DNA from: JAHRAW01 sp965243285
Lineage (GTDB): Bacteria; Pseudomonadota; Gammaproteobacteria; Arenicellales; Poriferihabitantaceae
Direction: 5' to 3'
Assembly: GCA_965243285.1 (NCBI GenBank)
Contig: OZ251537.1
Location: forward strand, 1,116,001 to 1,180,000
DNA length: 64,000 bases
Shown: positions 51,270 to 62,248 of the stretch, piece by piece
Layout of the letters: the number at the start of each line of letters is the position of its first letter
How positions within the stretch are numbered: position 1 is the stretch's first letter
The notes under the pieces: generated by a model
Seen by the model: the letters and a program-made list of their open reading frames with translations, nothing else
Told to the model about the DNA's origin: nothing
Database searches by the model: none
Translations under genes and position numbers: made by a program

Positions 51270-54200
51270 TTAAAACTGCAGTTCGCCTTTTAGTAGGATG
51301 GTGTGGGCGGCGGCGGGGGTTTGGCGGCGTTCGCCTACTAGGTTTAAGGTGGCGTGCGAACCGGCATGCGAGGCTGAGCGCCAGTTTATGCCGAGGCGGT
51401 GGGCGGTGGTGCTGCCTAAGCGCATTTCACCATACGGGGTTAGCATGGCGGCGGTGGTTTTTAGCGCTAGGCCGTAGGCGAGGCGGGCTTCCATGCTGGC
51501 ACGATAATCAGCACTGGCGGCGGTGGCCGCTGGCGGTAAATCGCGCTGCCAGAGTTGCGCCATGTCGCTTTGCGCCGGCCCGTAGGAGGGGCTCAACTCC
51601 AGCGAAAACCCTTGCCCATCGGCACCGGCGGCCATGGCGATGCTGCCGCTCGCGCCCCACTCCGAATATTCGCCGGGCATGATGACGGCGTGGATGCGAC
51701 CATGCGCGCTGTAACGCCCACCGCTGAAGCGCAAGCCAGCGCCCACTTGGGCCGCGGTCCCGGTTTCGCCATCGCCGCCGTTATAGCGCAGACCGAATTC
51801 CACGCTCGGCTCAATCGCGCCGCCGCCTAAGGCACGCCGACCGCTGGCTTCGAGGCCAAAACGGGCGCGGGTGGTGGCGGTTTGCATGGCGAGGGCGGCG
51901 TTGCCTTCCACTTCCAACTCGCTGCGGGAGATTTCGCCGCGCAAGCGCAAGGTGGTGGCGGATTGTTGCCAGATTTCGCCGCTGCCGCCGAGCCCTAAGG
52001 CGCGCAGGGCTACATCCGATTCGACTGCCGCGCCGCCGCTGGGGGTGATTTCCAAATCGCCCTGGCCGTAGCCGATGGTTGCCCATAAATCCACGCCGCC
52101 GACTTGCCAGCCGAGATAGGGATTTACGCTGGTCATGTCCATGCCATGCGCGCCGGCGGCGGCGGCGCGATAGTCGATGTCGCTTTGTAATTTAGAGACG
52201 GCGACGCCGAGCAGCAAATCATGACGCACGCGGGTATCGACGCCAAGGTGGAAGCCGTATAACTCGCCGCCCCAATCCACGCCGCCGCTATCGCCGGACA
52301 TTTCGCGGTATTCGCCGCTGCCCCATAACACCGTGCCGCCAGAGCCGCCGGCGGCGTAACCGGCGGTGGTACCAGCCACGCCATAGCCCCCATGGCCGCC
52401 ATTTAGGGCGAGGCTGAATGAGGTGCCAGCCAACATGGTTTTGGAGTCGCGTTGGTCGGCCGCCTTTGGCTGGCCATGGGCGGCCAGGGCGGCCGCTAGG
52501 CTGGTTTGGCCGCCGAGGGCGAAGCCGTTGCCGCTGCCATTGGCGCGCTCGATGCGGGTGGTGATGGCGGCGGTGGCGCTGGCGGTCATGGCGATGGCGA
52601 CTTGCGGCAGCAGCACTTCATTGACGGCGGCCAGGGCGGCGCTGCCGGAGGTGACGGTGACGACGATATCTTCTTCGATGACGTTGGGGGCGGGAGCGGA
52701 ATCGGTGACCCGGTAAGTCAGGGTGACGGCGCCTGGCTCGCTCGGCGTGCCGGATAAAATGCGGCTGGTTTCGTCAAAAGACAGCCCGGGCAACACGTTG
52801 TTTTCGGCGTTATCTATCGGCACATTATCCGGCGCTGGCCCCAGCAGGGCGTAGACCACAGCGCCGATGCCGCCGCTGACTTCCGGCAAGGTCGCATCGA
52901 CCTCCTCATCCACCAAGAATTGGTAGCTGAAAAGTGCATCGTCAGCAAACAATAGGTCGGCGACGAAGGGGAAGGCGTAGGCCACGGTCACCCCGCCGTC
53001 GGTGGTCGATGGGGTCGCCGGCGGGCGGGCGGTGTAGGTGAGCGTGGTGGTCACGGACGCCTCCGGCGTGCCGGACAAAACGCGCGTGGCTGGGTCAAAG
53101 GACAATCCGGACACCAGTTCTTCTACCTCGACGGTCAGAGTGGCATCGTCAGGACCCGCCCCGACCAAGGCGTAAACATAATTGCCATTGGGGTCGGCGC
53201 GCACCGCCGGCAGCGTTATATCGACGCGGTCGCCGAGGGGGAATACAGCGGCAAAAATCTCGCGAAATCGGGCTGGCGAGACCACCTCGCCATCATCATC
53301 CACCAACACTTGGTCGATGGTAAGGCTGAAAATCGCCGGCTCGGAGGCGTTGCCGTGATTGTCGGTGGCGTGGTAGGTGAGATCGATAGCGGCGGCGGCG
53401 GCGCTCGGCGTGCCGCTTAAAATACGGGCCTCGACGGCAGCGTTGAACGACAGCCCAGGCACGGCCGTCGACAAGGGTTGACCGTTGGTCCCGGTTAGTG
53501 AGTACACCACCGAATCGGTGCTGCTCATCGCCATCGGCAGGGTGAGGCGGGCGATAGCATCGCCTACCGAGTAAGTTTGGTCAGCCAACGGCAAGGCGGC
53601 GGCGGCGAAAATCGGGCCGGTGACGATGGCGGTGAATTCCACCTCGGTGAAATTGGCTGATGGACTCTCGGAATCGGTGGCGCGATAGATGAGCGGGATT
53701 TGGGCGATGACGCTGGGCGTGGCGGTGAGGATGCGGGTGGCGGGATCGAAATCCAGCCAAGCGGGCAAAGCCGGGGCGTTAGGGCTGCCGCCGAGGCCGA
53801 ACAGGGCATGGAAGCGGGGCGCGATGCCGCCGCTGGCTTCGGGCAGGGTTTGGGTGCTGGTGGCGCCGGCCGGATAGGTGAATTCGGCGGCTAGGGCCGG
53901 CGGCGGGAAGGCCAGCCCGGGGATCACCGTCACCGCGAAGGTTTGCCGTGCCAAGCCGCCGTCGGCGTCGGTGGCGGTGTATACCAGCGAGGTGGTGGTG
54001 TTGTCGGCGACATAGGACGGCGTGCCGCTCAAGGTACGCGCCATGGCGCCGCTGGCTATGGGGTTGAAACTCAGCCCGAGCGGCAAGCCGTTATTGGCGG
54101 CGGCCGGGTTTTGCCCGGTTAGGGTGTAGGTGAGGTCCCCGGGCACGGTGCTGTTCGCGGCCGACAAACCTAAGGCGCTGATGGGGCGGCCGGCGGTGTA

Positions 54201-56816
54201 TTGCTGGGGCCCCGGCGTCGGGGCGGTGAACACCGGGCCGGCCACGGTGACCATAAACATGAGCGTGGTTGGGTTGCCGAAACTGTCGGTGGCGATGTAG
54301 GCGAGCGGTACGGCGGCGGCCGGGTTGCTCGGCGTGCCGCTTAAGGTGCGGGAATGGGCGGCGAACACCAGCCCGGGCGGCAAATTGGGGGTGGCCGCGG
54401 TGCCGCCGACGCCGACTAAGGCGTATGAGACGCCGGCGCCACGGGCTAAGGGCAGGATGAGCGGCGCGATGGCGGTGCCGGAAGCGAAGGTTTGGTCGCC
54501 CGGGGCGGCTTCGAACACCGGGCTGGTGATGGCGACCTCAAACATGGCCTCGGCCGCATTGCCGTAACGGTCGGCGGCCGCATAGGTGAGGGTGACGGCG
54601 GCGGCGAGGACGCTGGGGCGACCGCCCAAAGCGCGGGAAGTGGGGTTGAAAATCAGCCCGGGCGGCAAATCATCGCTGGATTCATCGGCATCTTGGCCGC
54701 GCAAAGTGTAGGTGAGCGCGCCGAAGCCGCTCGCCGTCGGCAGCGCTTTGGCGGCGATGGCGAGGCCGATCGGATAGGCTTCATCGGCGATGGGCACATC
54801 ATCGCCGCCGAACGCCGGGCCGCCGGTCACAGTGAACACAAAATTGGCGGTGGCGGTAGCGCCGGCGGTGCTGGTGGCGACATAAGTGAGCGTGGCAGCG
54901 CCGACCCTTTGCGCCGTGCCGGTCAGGGTGCGGACGGCGGCGGCGTTATCGAAACTCAACCCGGGCGGTAAATTGGCGCCATTGGCGGTGTCGACCACGC
55001 CATCCGCCGCCGTGCCGTATAACGCATAGGAGATGATGGCGGAATCGTTGCCGCCATCCATGGCCACACTTAATGTGGCCTCCACCGCAGCACCGACTTG
55101 ATGCGATATATCGGTCACGGCGCCGTCAAAAGTCAGCCCGGTGATGACCACATCGAAACCATGGGTGATGGCATTGCCGAAGGGGTCGGTGGCGGTGTAC
55201 ACCCAAGCGTAGGTGCGGATGCCGCTGATGGAGTCGGTGGGCGTGCCGCTCAAAACGCGGCTGGTTGGGTTGAAATTCAGCCCGCCGGGCAAAGCGCCGC
55301 CGCCATCGACTAACAAGGTGTAGCCATTGTTCTCGCCGCCGATGGCGGGCAGCGTCAGGGCCGCGATAGGCACGCCGGTGTTATAGGTTAAATCGGTGTC
55401 GGTGGGTAACGGCGGGTTATCCTCCGGCGGCTCGGTGAGGAAAGCCGGGCCGGTGATGGTTACCGTGAAATTGCTGGCCACTGAGGCGGCGGCGGCATCG
55501 ACTCCGGCATCGAACGCGCCGTACACCAAAACCACATCGCCGGTCATGCGTTGTGGGCGGCCGCTCAGCACGCGGGCGGTGGCATCGAACGCCAAGCCCG
55601 GGATGGCGGTGGCTAGGGGCGTATTGTTTTCCCCGGTTAGGGTGTAGGCCGGCGTGCCGGCGCCGTTGGCGGCACCTAAGGTTAGCGGCGTGATGAGGCC
55701 CGGGGCGGCGCCTTGCACGGCGTAGGTTTGGTTATCCACGGCGGGCAACTGGCGGCGTACGGCGAGCGTGGCGGTGGCTTGGGCCGCGGCGCTGGTGCTG
55801 TTGGTTACGCCGTAGGTCAACACGCTGGCGGCTTGGGTGGTGGGAGCGCCGGACAGCGTGCGAGTGGCGGCCTCGAAACTCAAGCCGGGCGGCAAATTCG
55901 CATCGGCCGGGGTCGCATCGGGGCCACGCAAGGTGTAGGTTTGCGTGCCCGTGGCGGCGCCGGTGGCGAGCGGTAAAACTTGGCTGTTTTGTTGCTCGAT
56001 TCGCCAGTCGAGGTAGGTGGGCGTGGCCAGGCTTAATGTGCCGGCGTTGGCGTGCACGGTGATGCTGATGTTGTTGGTGCGCTGCGCACCTTCGGTAGTA
56101 ACTTGATAGGTCGCTGTATAGGCGCCGGTGCGCGTCGGCGTGCCGGATACCACCAGCGTGCTGGAATCAAAAGTCAAGCCGGGAATGGCCACATGCAGCG
56201 GCTCTTGGGTACGGCTGAAGCGATTGCTCGGGTCGAAGCCGGTGAATCGCACGGTGATATTGCCGCCGCCGGTGCGCCTCGGCATGGTCAAGGGGATGAT
56301 AGGGAAACCGCGCACATAGTTGGTATGGGTGGGCTGCGGGAATGCGAATTCTTCGCGTTGGTCTATGGGGTCGAACCACGAGCGCTCGATGGTTAAGTTA
56401 AAATGGGCGGTGACGGAGACGCCGGCGGCATTGGTGGCGGTGTAGGTCAGCCGGGTGCGGCCAAATGCGGTGGTGTCGCCATAAATCATGCGCGGCGAGA
56501 CGGCGCGAAAAGTGACCCCGGCTGGCAGTTTGAGGTCGGTGGCGTCGGTGGCGGCGTCGTACCCCGGCCCGGTCAAGGTATAGGTCAGGGTGGCCGTATC
56601 GGCTTCGTTATTCGATGTGGCGCGGCTCAAATTACGCCCACTGGTGATGCCGTAATAGTAGAAAACATTGGTTTGCGATAACTGCAAAGTGCCGGCGGCG
56701 GCAGCGGCGCCGGTATTGGCGGCGGAATTCGGAATCGGCTGTTGGGCCGCGGCCGAGGCCGCAAACCCTAATGCCGCGAGGGCGAAAATTAAGAAAAACG
56801 CGACGGTTTTTGACAT
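51270..56816 (-). CDS. Giant putative-Ig repeat autotransporter, complete
   Basis: 1848 residues from ATG 56816 (MSKTVAFFLIFALAALGFAASAAAQ), with GGAG 8 bases upstream; an earlier ATG exists but would add 64 residues before the signal peptide. Signal peptide cut near AAAQ. About 13 He_PIG-like units follow (LPPGLSFEAATRTLSGAPT, LPAWLDFDPATRILTATPS and so on), then from about residue 1480 a barrel domain with VNEVLLPQVAIAM, LWGSGEYREMSG, VNPYLGWQVGGVDLWA, ending LLKGELQF. The barrel aligns block by block with that of 1-5859. Likely an outer-membrane surface protein or adhesin. A clear terminator follows. Confidence 0.9.
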   Translation of the reverse strand: MSKTVAFFLIFALAALGFAASAAAQQPIPNSAANTGAAAAAGTLQLSQTNVFYYYGITSGRNLSRATSNNEADTATLTYTLTGPGYDAATDATDLKLPAGVTFRAVSPRMIYGDTTAFGRTRLTYTATNAAGVSVTAHFNLTIERSWFDPIDQREEFAFPQPTHTNYVRGFPIIPLTMPRRTGGGNITVRFTGFDPSNRFSRTQEPLHVAIPGLTFDSSTLVVSGTPTRTGAYTATYQVTTEGAQRTNNISITVHANAGTLSLATPTYLDWRIEQQNSQVLPLATGAATGTQTYTLRGPDATPADANLPPGLSFEAATRTLSGAPTTQAASVLTYGVTNSTSAAAQATATLAVRRQLPAVDNQTYAVQGAAPGLITPLTLGAANGAGTPAYTLTGENNTPLATAIPGLAFDATARVLSGRPQRMTGDVVLVYGAFDAGVDAAAASVASNFTVTITGPAFLTEPPEDNPPLPTDTDLTYNTGVPIAALTLPAIGGENNGYTLLVDGGGALPGGLNFNPTSRVLSGTPTDSISGIRTYAWVYTATDPFGNAITHGFDVVITGLTFDGAVTDISHQVGAAVEATLSVAMDGGNDSAIISYALYGTAADGVVDTANGANLPPGLSFDNAAAVRTLTGTAQRVGAATLTYVATSTAGATATANFVFTVTGGPAFGGDDVPIADEAYPIGLAIAAKALPTASGFGALTYTLRGQDADESSDDLPPGLIFNPTSRALGGRPSVLAAAVTLTYAAADRYGNAAEAMFEVAITSPVFEAAPGDQTFASGTAIAPLILPLARGAGVSYALVGVGGTAATPNLPPGLVFAAHSRTLSGTPSNPAAAVPLAYIATDSFGNPTTLMFMVTVAGPVFTAPTPGPQQYTAGRPISALGLSAANSTVPGDLTYTLTGQNPAAANNGLPLGLSFNPIASGAMARTLSGTPSYVADNTTTSLVYTATDADGGLARQTFAVTVIPGLAFPPPALAAEFTYPAGATSTQTLPEASGGIAPRFHALFGLGGSPNAPALPAWLDFDPATRILTATPSVIAQIPLIYRATDSESPSANFTEVEFTAIVTGPIFAAAALPLADQTYSVGDAIARLTLPMAMSSTDSVVYSLTGTNGQPLSTAVPGLSFNAAVEARILSGTPSAAAAAIDLTYHATDNHGNASEPAIFSLTIDQVLVDDDGEVVSPARFREIFAAVFPLGDRVDITLPAVRADPNGNYVYALVGAGPDDATLTVEVEELVSGLSFDPATRVLSGTPEASVTTTLTYTARPPATPSTTDGGVTVAYAFPFVADLLFADDALFSYQFLVDEEVDATLPEVSGGIGAVVYALLGPAPDNVPIDNAENNVLPGLSFDETSRILSGTPSEPGAVTLTYRVTDSAPAPNVIEEDIVVTVTSGSAALAAVNEVLLPQVAIAMTASATAAITTRIERANGSGNGFALGGQTSLAAALAAHGQPKAADQRDSKTMLAGTSFSLALNGGHGGYGVAGTTAGYAAGGSGGTVLWGSGEYREMSGDSGGVDWGGELYGFHLGVDTRVRHDLLLGVAVSKLQSDIDYRAAAAGAHGMDMTSVNPYLGWQVGGVDLWATIGYGQGDLEITPSGGAAVESDVALRALGLGGSGEIWQQSATTLRLRGEISRSELEVEGNAALAMQTATTRARFGLEASGRRALGGGAIEPSVEFGLRYNGGDGETGTAAQVGAGLRFSGGRYSAHGRIHAVIMPGEYSEWGASGSIAMAAGADGQGFSLELSPSYGPAQSDMAQLWQRDLPPAATAASADYRASMEARLAYGLALKTTAAMLTPYGEMRLGSTTAHRLGINWRSASHAGSHATLNLVGERRQTPAAAHTILLKGELQF

Positions 56817-57029
56817 GGGGGAGGGCTCCGTATGAGGTGAAAGAATGTCGGTGCTCGGTCGAGCGGAATAGGGCGGCGGCGTTGAAAAATCGGCCGTAAA
56901 CGCTACTAGAAAATGGGCTGGAATGTAAGCTGAAATATAGGCTGAAAAAATGACGCTTGCCCAGGTTGGTTTACTAATATGGTGGGGTTTATAGTCATAA
57001 AATCCCATTATTAGGGTGCTATTTTGAGG

Positions 57030-57695
<666 letters not shown>

Positions 57696-57702
57696 TAAAA
57701 TA

Positions 57703-58046
57703 TTTTGGCGGCACCGCGTCGCTGGCGCCGAACTTTTTCTACACCGCGGATTTGGGCGTCCACTGGCGCTACGGCCTCGGCGTCGCTTCGCCATACGGCT
57801 TGAGCGCCGACTATCGCGCCGCTTGGGTGGGGCGCTATCGCGCCATCAAATCCGCGCTGAAAAGCGTGGAAATCAACCCCGCCGTGGCGGACCAGCGCGG
57901 CGCTCAGCCTCGGCGTCGGCATCACTTGGCTGCACGCTAACGCCGAACTCAGCCACGCGCTGTACATTCCCGTGTCACAAACCGACTCCGTGGACGCCAG
58001 CGCCACCGCCATCTTCGCCCTGCGCCTGCGCCTCGACCTCGATTAG
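57703..58046 (+). pseudogene. fadL/OMPP1-type outer-membrane transporter remnant
   Basis: The frame from ~57703 reads FGGTASLAPNFFYTADLGVH, then GLGVASPYGLSADYRAAWVGRYRAIKSALKSVEINPAVA, an unmistakable FadL-type block (PNFFY, WVGRY, INPAVA). Near 57890 the frame shifts and continues as LSLGVGITWLHANAELSHAL and FALRLRLDLD to a TAG at 58044-58046. The 5' third (signal, hatch) and the central barrel are missing. Left edge abuts repeat element H. Homologues are over 400 residues long. 58047-58217 has no gene. Confidence 0.8.
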
Positions 58047-58217
58047 GCGAGTGCGTTGCCCTCGGCGGCTAAGGTGGGGTATCATCGGCGGCGCATTTTT
58101 AAGCGCTGGCGGGCGGTGGTCACGGCGCGTTTATAGCAAAGTTCAAGGGTATGAGAGCGGTCGGTTTGAATCGACCGGTGGCGGCTTTTTGGTTTCACAA
58201 CACATCGGGGGCCTGCG

Positions 58218-59120
<903 letters not shown>

Positions 59121-59201
59121 CCGCCATTCACCCGCCATTCGTTTGAATACATTTTCCCTGGAATTCACCCCATAGAATTCGCCCTAAATCGGAGTGCCAT
59201 C

Positions 59202-59594
59202 ATGCTAACCAACATCCTGTTAGTCGTACATTTAATCGTCGCCGTCGCCATCGTCATTCTCACCCTGCTGCAGCAAGGCAAGGGCTCGGATATGGGCGCC
59301 GCGTTCGGCGGCGGCTCATCGCAATCGCTATTCGGCGCGCGCGGCTCGTCCAACTTCTTGAGCCGCGCCACCTCCACTTTGGTCACGGTGTTTTTTGTCA
59401 GCAGTTTAACCCTGGCCTATTTGTATAACGGCCAGCGCGCCGCCAGCACCATCACCACGCCTTCGGTGGTGGATGCGGCGCCGGCCGCTAACGGCGATGC
59501 CGACGCGGTGCCGCTGGCGCCGGATTCCGCGGAATCCATCGCCGACCCCGCCGCCCCCGATGTGCCGGCGGCGCCGGCGGCGCCCACCGAATAA
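59202..59594 (+). CDS. secG: Protein-export membrane protein SecG
   Basis: 130 residues. Two membrane helices (ILLVVHLIVAVAIVILTLLQ and TSTLVTVFFVSSLTLAYLY) flank the conserved QQGKGSDMGAAFGGGSSQSLFGARGSSNFL. The C-terminal ~40 residues are Ala/Pro/Asp-rich. Component of the SecYEG translocon. Followed 23 bases later by tRNA-Leu. Confidence 0.95.
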   Translation: MLTNILLVVHLIVAVAIVILTLLQQGKGSDMGAAFGGGSSQSLFGARGSSNFLSRATSTLVTVFFVSSLTLAYLYNGQRAASTITTPSVVDAAPAANGDADAVPLAPDSAESIADPAAPDVPAAPAAPTE

Positions 59595-59617
59595 TCGCCC
59601 GCAATCAATCCGTTTTA

Positions 59618-59704
59618 GCCGAAGTGGTGGAACTGGTAGACACGCTGTCTTGAGGGGGCAGTGGAGGAAACTCCGTGCGGGTTCGAGTCCCGCCTTCGGC
59701 ACCA
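59618..59704 (+). tRNA. tRNA-Leu (anticodon GAG)
   Basis: Acceptor GCCGAAG pairs with CTTCGGC; anticodon stem CTGTC/GGCAG with loop TTGAGGG gives GAG; long variable arm; T-arm GCGGGTTCGAGTCCCGC; encoded ACCA. 87 nt. Confidence 0.95.
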
Positions 59705-59934
59705 TCATTCCATGGGGCGGTTTAGTTTGGGGGGGAATCTCCGGGTTTAATCCATGATTCATTCCCCGAATATGGTTTTCCGCCCTATCCTCGCCATCCC
59801 CAAACCCGCGCCGCCGGCCCCCTCATGCCGACGTCCATCGCAGCCGCCCGGCGCTGATATACTGCGCCGCTACCGCGCCAAATTCAGGTCGCAAATTCCC
59901 ACGCCAATTCACACCGCCGGGGGGCGAAAACGCC

Positions 59935-60384
59935 ATGCAAACACTATGTCGATGGGTCGGGGCGCTGTGCCCCTACGGGGATTTGGCCGGGCGCGTGGGG
60001 CTGGCGGCGATTTTTCTATACGGCGGCGTCGGTAAACTCGGCGGCTATCTCGCCGGCAGCCTCGGCACCCAAGGTTATATGGAAATCCACGGCGTGCCGG
60101 GCGCGTTATTGCCGGCCGTCATCGCCCTGGAAATCATCGGCGGCGTAGCACTCATCATCGGCTGGCAAACGCGGTGGTGCGCCTTGGCGCTGGCCGGGTT
60201 TACGGCGCTGGCGGCGTTGCTGTTTCACGCCGACTTCGACCACGACATGCAACAGATTTTATTTTTGAAAAACGCCGCCATCGCCGGCGGCTTGTTGGTG
60301 TTATGCCGCGCCGGCGCCGGGCCATTTAGCCTAGACCACCGCCGCCAAAAAAACCGCGCGCCAGGTTCATCACCATGCGCATAA
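59935..60384 (+). CDS. DoxX-family membrane protein
   Basis: 149 residues with four hydrophobic segments: RVGLAAIFLYGGVGKLGGY, ALLPAVIALEIIGGVALIIGW, CALALAGFTALAALLF and LFLKNAAIAGGLLVLC. The GKL-GGY and FHADFDHDMQQILFLKNAAIAGG blocks are typical of DoxX. Probably an inner-membrane oxidoreductase-like or redox-stress protein. The ATG follows 'ggggggcgaaaacgcc', a weak ribosome site. Inserted between tRNA-Leu and nuoA. A short ATGTAT repeat lies downstream (60385-60440). Confidence 0.85.
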   Translation: MQTLCRWVGALCPYGDLAGRVGLAAIFLYGGVGKLGGYLAGSLGTQGYMEIHGVPGALLPAVIALEIIGGVALIIGWQTRWCALALAGFTALAALLFHADFDHDMQQILFLKNAAIAGGLLVLCRAGAGPFSLDHRRQKNRAPGSSPCA

Positions 60385-60483
60385 ACATGCGCATGGTGAT
60401 GTATATGTATATGTATATGCGCATCAAGTATATGTTCATCAAGCGGCCGCTAGTCGTCCGATAATTCTCCCCCATCGACCGCC

Positions 60484-60840
60484 ATGCTAAACAACTACTT
60501 CCCGATATTGATGTTTATCGCGGTCGGGTTTTGCATCGGCGTCATCGCCATCGGCGCCGGCGCGGCATTAGCGCCCAGCAAACCGTACGCCGACAAACTA
60601 TCCCCGTATGAATGCGGCTTCGAAGCGTTCGAGGATTCGCGCATGAAATTCGATGTTCGCTACTATCTGGTGGCGATCCTATTCATTATTTTCGATCTCG
60701 AAATCGCCTTTCTTTTTCCCTGGGCCATCGTGCTGGATAAAATCGGCGCCTTCGGCTTCTGGGCCATGATGATTTTTCTCGCCGTGCTGGTGGTGGGCTT
60801 CATCTACGAATGGAAAAAAGGCGCCCTCGAATGGGAGTGA
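60484..60840 (+). CDS. nuoA: NADH-quinone oxidoreductase subunit A
   Basis: 118 residues. Three membrane helices; conserved KLSPYECGFEAFEDSRMKFDVRYYLVAILFIIFDLEIAFLFPWA is present. Membrane subunit of complex I. First of a nuoABCD run; nuoB follows after 6 bases. Confidence 0.96.
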   Translation: MLNNYFPILMFIAVGFCIGVIAIGAGAALAPSKPYADKLSPYECGFEAFEDSRMKFDVRYYLVAILFIIFDLEIAFLFPWAIVLDKIGAFGFWAMMIFLAVLVVGFIYEWKKGALEWE

Positions 60841-60846
60841 TAAAAA

Positions 60847-61401
60847 ATGGCGCTTGAAGGCACCCTGCGCGAAGGCTTCGCCACCGCGAAATTAGACGAA
60901 CTCATCAACTGGGCGCGCACCGGCTCGATGTGGCCCATGTCGTTCGGGCTGGCGTGTTGCGCCGTGGAGATGATGCAAGCCGGCGCGGCGCGCTACGACC
61001 TCGACCGCTTCGGCATCTTATTCCGCCCCAGCCCACGGCAGTCTGATGTGATGATCGTCGCCGGCACCTTAACCAACAAAATGGCCCCGGCGCTGCGGCG
61101 GGTGTATGACCAAATGCCCGAGCCGCGCTGGGTTATCTCCATGGGCTCGTGCGCCAACGGCGGCGGTTATTACCATTATTCCTACTCCGTGGTGCGCGGC
61201 TGCGACCGCATCGTGCCGGTGGATGTGTATGTGCCCGGCTGCCCGCCCACCGCCGAAGCGCTGATTTACGGCATCTTGCAACTACAAAAAAAAATCAAAC
61301 AAACCAACACCATCGCCCGCCTCGATACCCCCCGCGCAGCGCCCAGTGAATCACCCATAGACGCGCTTATCGATGCGCCGATGGAAACTCCATCCACCTA
61401 A
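60847..61401 (+). CDS. nuoB: NADH-quinone oxidoreductase subunit B
   Basis: 184 residues. N2 cluster cysteines in LACCAVEMM, ISMGSCANGGG and VPGCPPTAEAL; partner blocks FGILFRPSPRQSDVMIVAGTLTNKMAP. The last ~30 residues (APSESPIDALIDAPMETPST) are a low-complexity tail. Peripheral-arm subunit carrying Fe-S cluster N2. nuoC starts 10 bases after the stop. Confidence 0.96.
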   Translation: MALEGTLREGFATAKLDELINWARTGSMWPMSFGLACCAVEMMQAGAARYDLDRFGILFRPSPRQSDVMIVAGTLTNKMAPALRRVYDQMPEPRWVISMGSCANGGGYYHYSYSVVRGCDRIVPVDVYVPGCPPTAEALIYGILQLQKKIKQTNTIARLDTPRAAPSESPIDALIDAPMETPST

Positions 61402-61411
61402 CGCCCAGTCT

Positions 61412-62095
61412 ATGACCGACCAAGCCCAACTCATCGCCGGGTTGCCGGATTTGCTTGGCGAGGCGTTGCTCTCGCAAACGCTGAAATTGGGTGAAGTCAC
61501 CTGCGAAATCGCCGCGACACGCATCTTAGAGGTCGGCAAAAAACTGCGCGACGATAAGCGCATGCGGTTTGAATCGCTGCTCGATTTATGCGGCGTCGAT
61601 TATGCCGATTGGGGCGGCGTCGGCGAAACCCATCCGAGCCCGCCGGCCAGCCCGCCGCCTGACCAACACCCGCTCCACCCCCACGGCAGCCGCTTTGCGG
61701 TGGTCTATCACCTGCTATCGCTGCAGCATAATCTGCGCCTGCGGTTGCGGGTATGCCTGGATGAGGACAATCCGGCGGTGCATTCGGTGGCCACAATATG
61801 GCCGTCGGCCGATTGGTATGAGCGCGAGGCCTTCGACCTATTCGGCATTATTTTTCATGGCCACCCGGATTTGCGCCGCCTGCTCACCGACTATGGCTTC
61901 ATCGGCCACCCGTTCCGCAAGGATTTCCCCTTAAGCGGCGAGGTGGAAATGCGCTATGACGAAGCACGCGGCCGCGTCGTCTATCAGCCGGTCACCATCG
62001 AGCCGCGCACCTTAGTGCCGCGCACCATCGGCAAAGATTCGCCGGTTGATAATTTGCCTGAGGGTTTGCCGGATAATTTGCCGGATGCAAGCTAG
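61412..62095 (+). CDS. nuoC: NADH-quinone oxidoreductase subunit C
   Basis: 227 residues from ATG 61412 (MTDQAQLIAGLPDLLGE). Conserved FAVVYHLLSLQHNLRLRLRV, WPSADWYEREAFDLFGIIFHGHPDLRRLLTDYGFIGHPFRKDFPL. Odd: a Pro/His-rich insertion (HPSPPASPPPDQHPLHPHGS) after the N-terminal DYADWGGV block and a D-N-L-P-D type tail. A 153-base AT-rich gap (62096-62248) separates it from nuoD, unusual within nuo operons. Confidence 0.94.
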   Translation: MTDQAQLIAGLPDLLGEALLSQTLKLGEVTCEIAATRILEVGKKLRDDKRMRFESLLDLCGVDYADWGGVGETHPSPPASPPPDQHPLHPHGSRFAVVYHLLSLQHNLRLRLRVCLDEDNPAVHSVATIWPSADWYEREAFDLFGIIFHGHPDLRRLLTDYGFIGHPFRKDFPLSGEVEMRYDEARGRVVYQPVTIEPRTLVPRTIGKDSPVDNLPEGLPDNLPDAS

Positions 62096-62248
62096 TGAAT
62101 CTTCATAATCTGACTGATAACTTGATTGCTCGATTCATAAACGCGATAGATGAATCAATATCGAAACAAAACATAAATCGATATATGAATGACAACTATA
62201 TAAATAACAAATACATGAACAACACCATGCATCCGCCGGCGCATCCCC

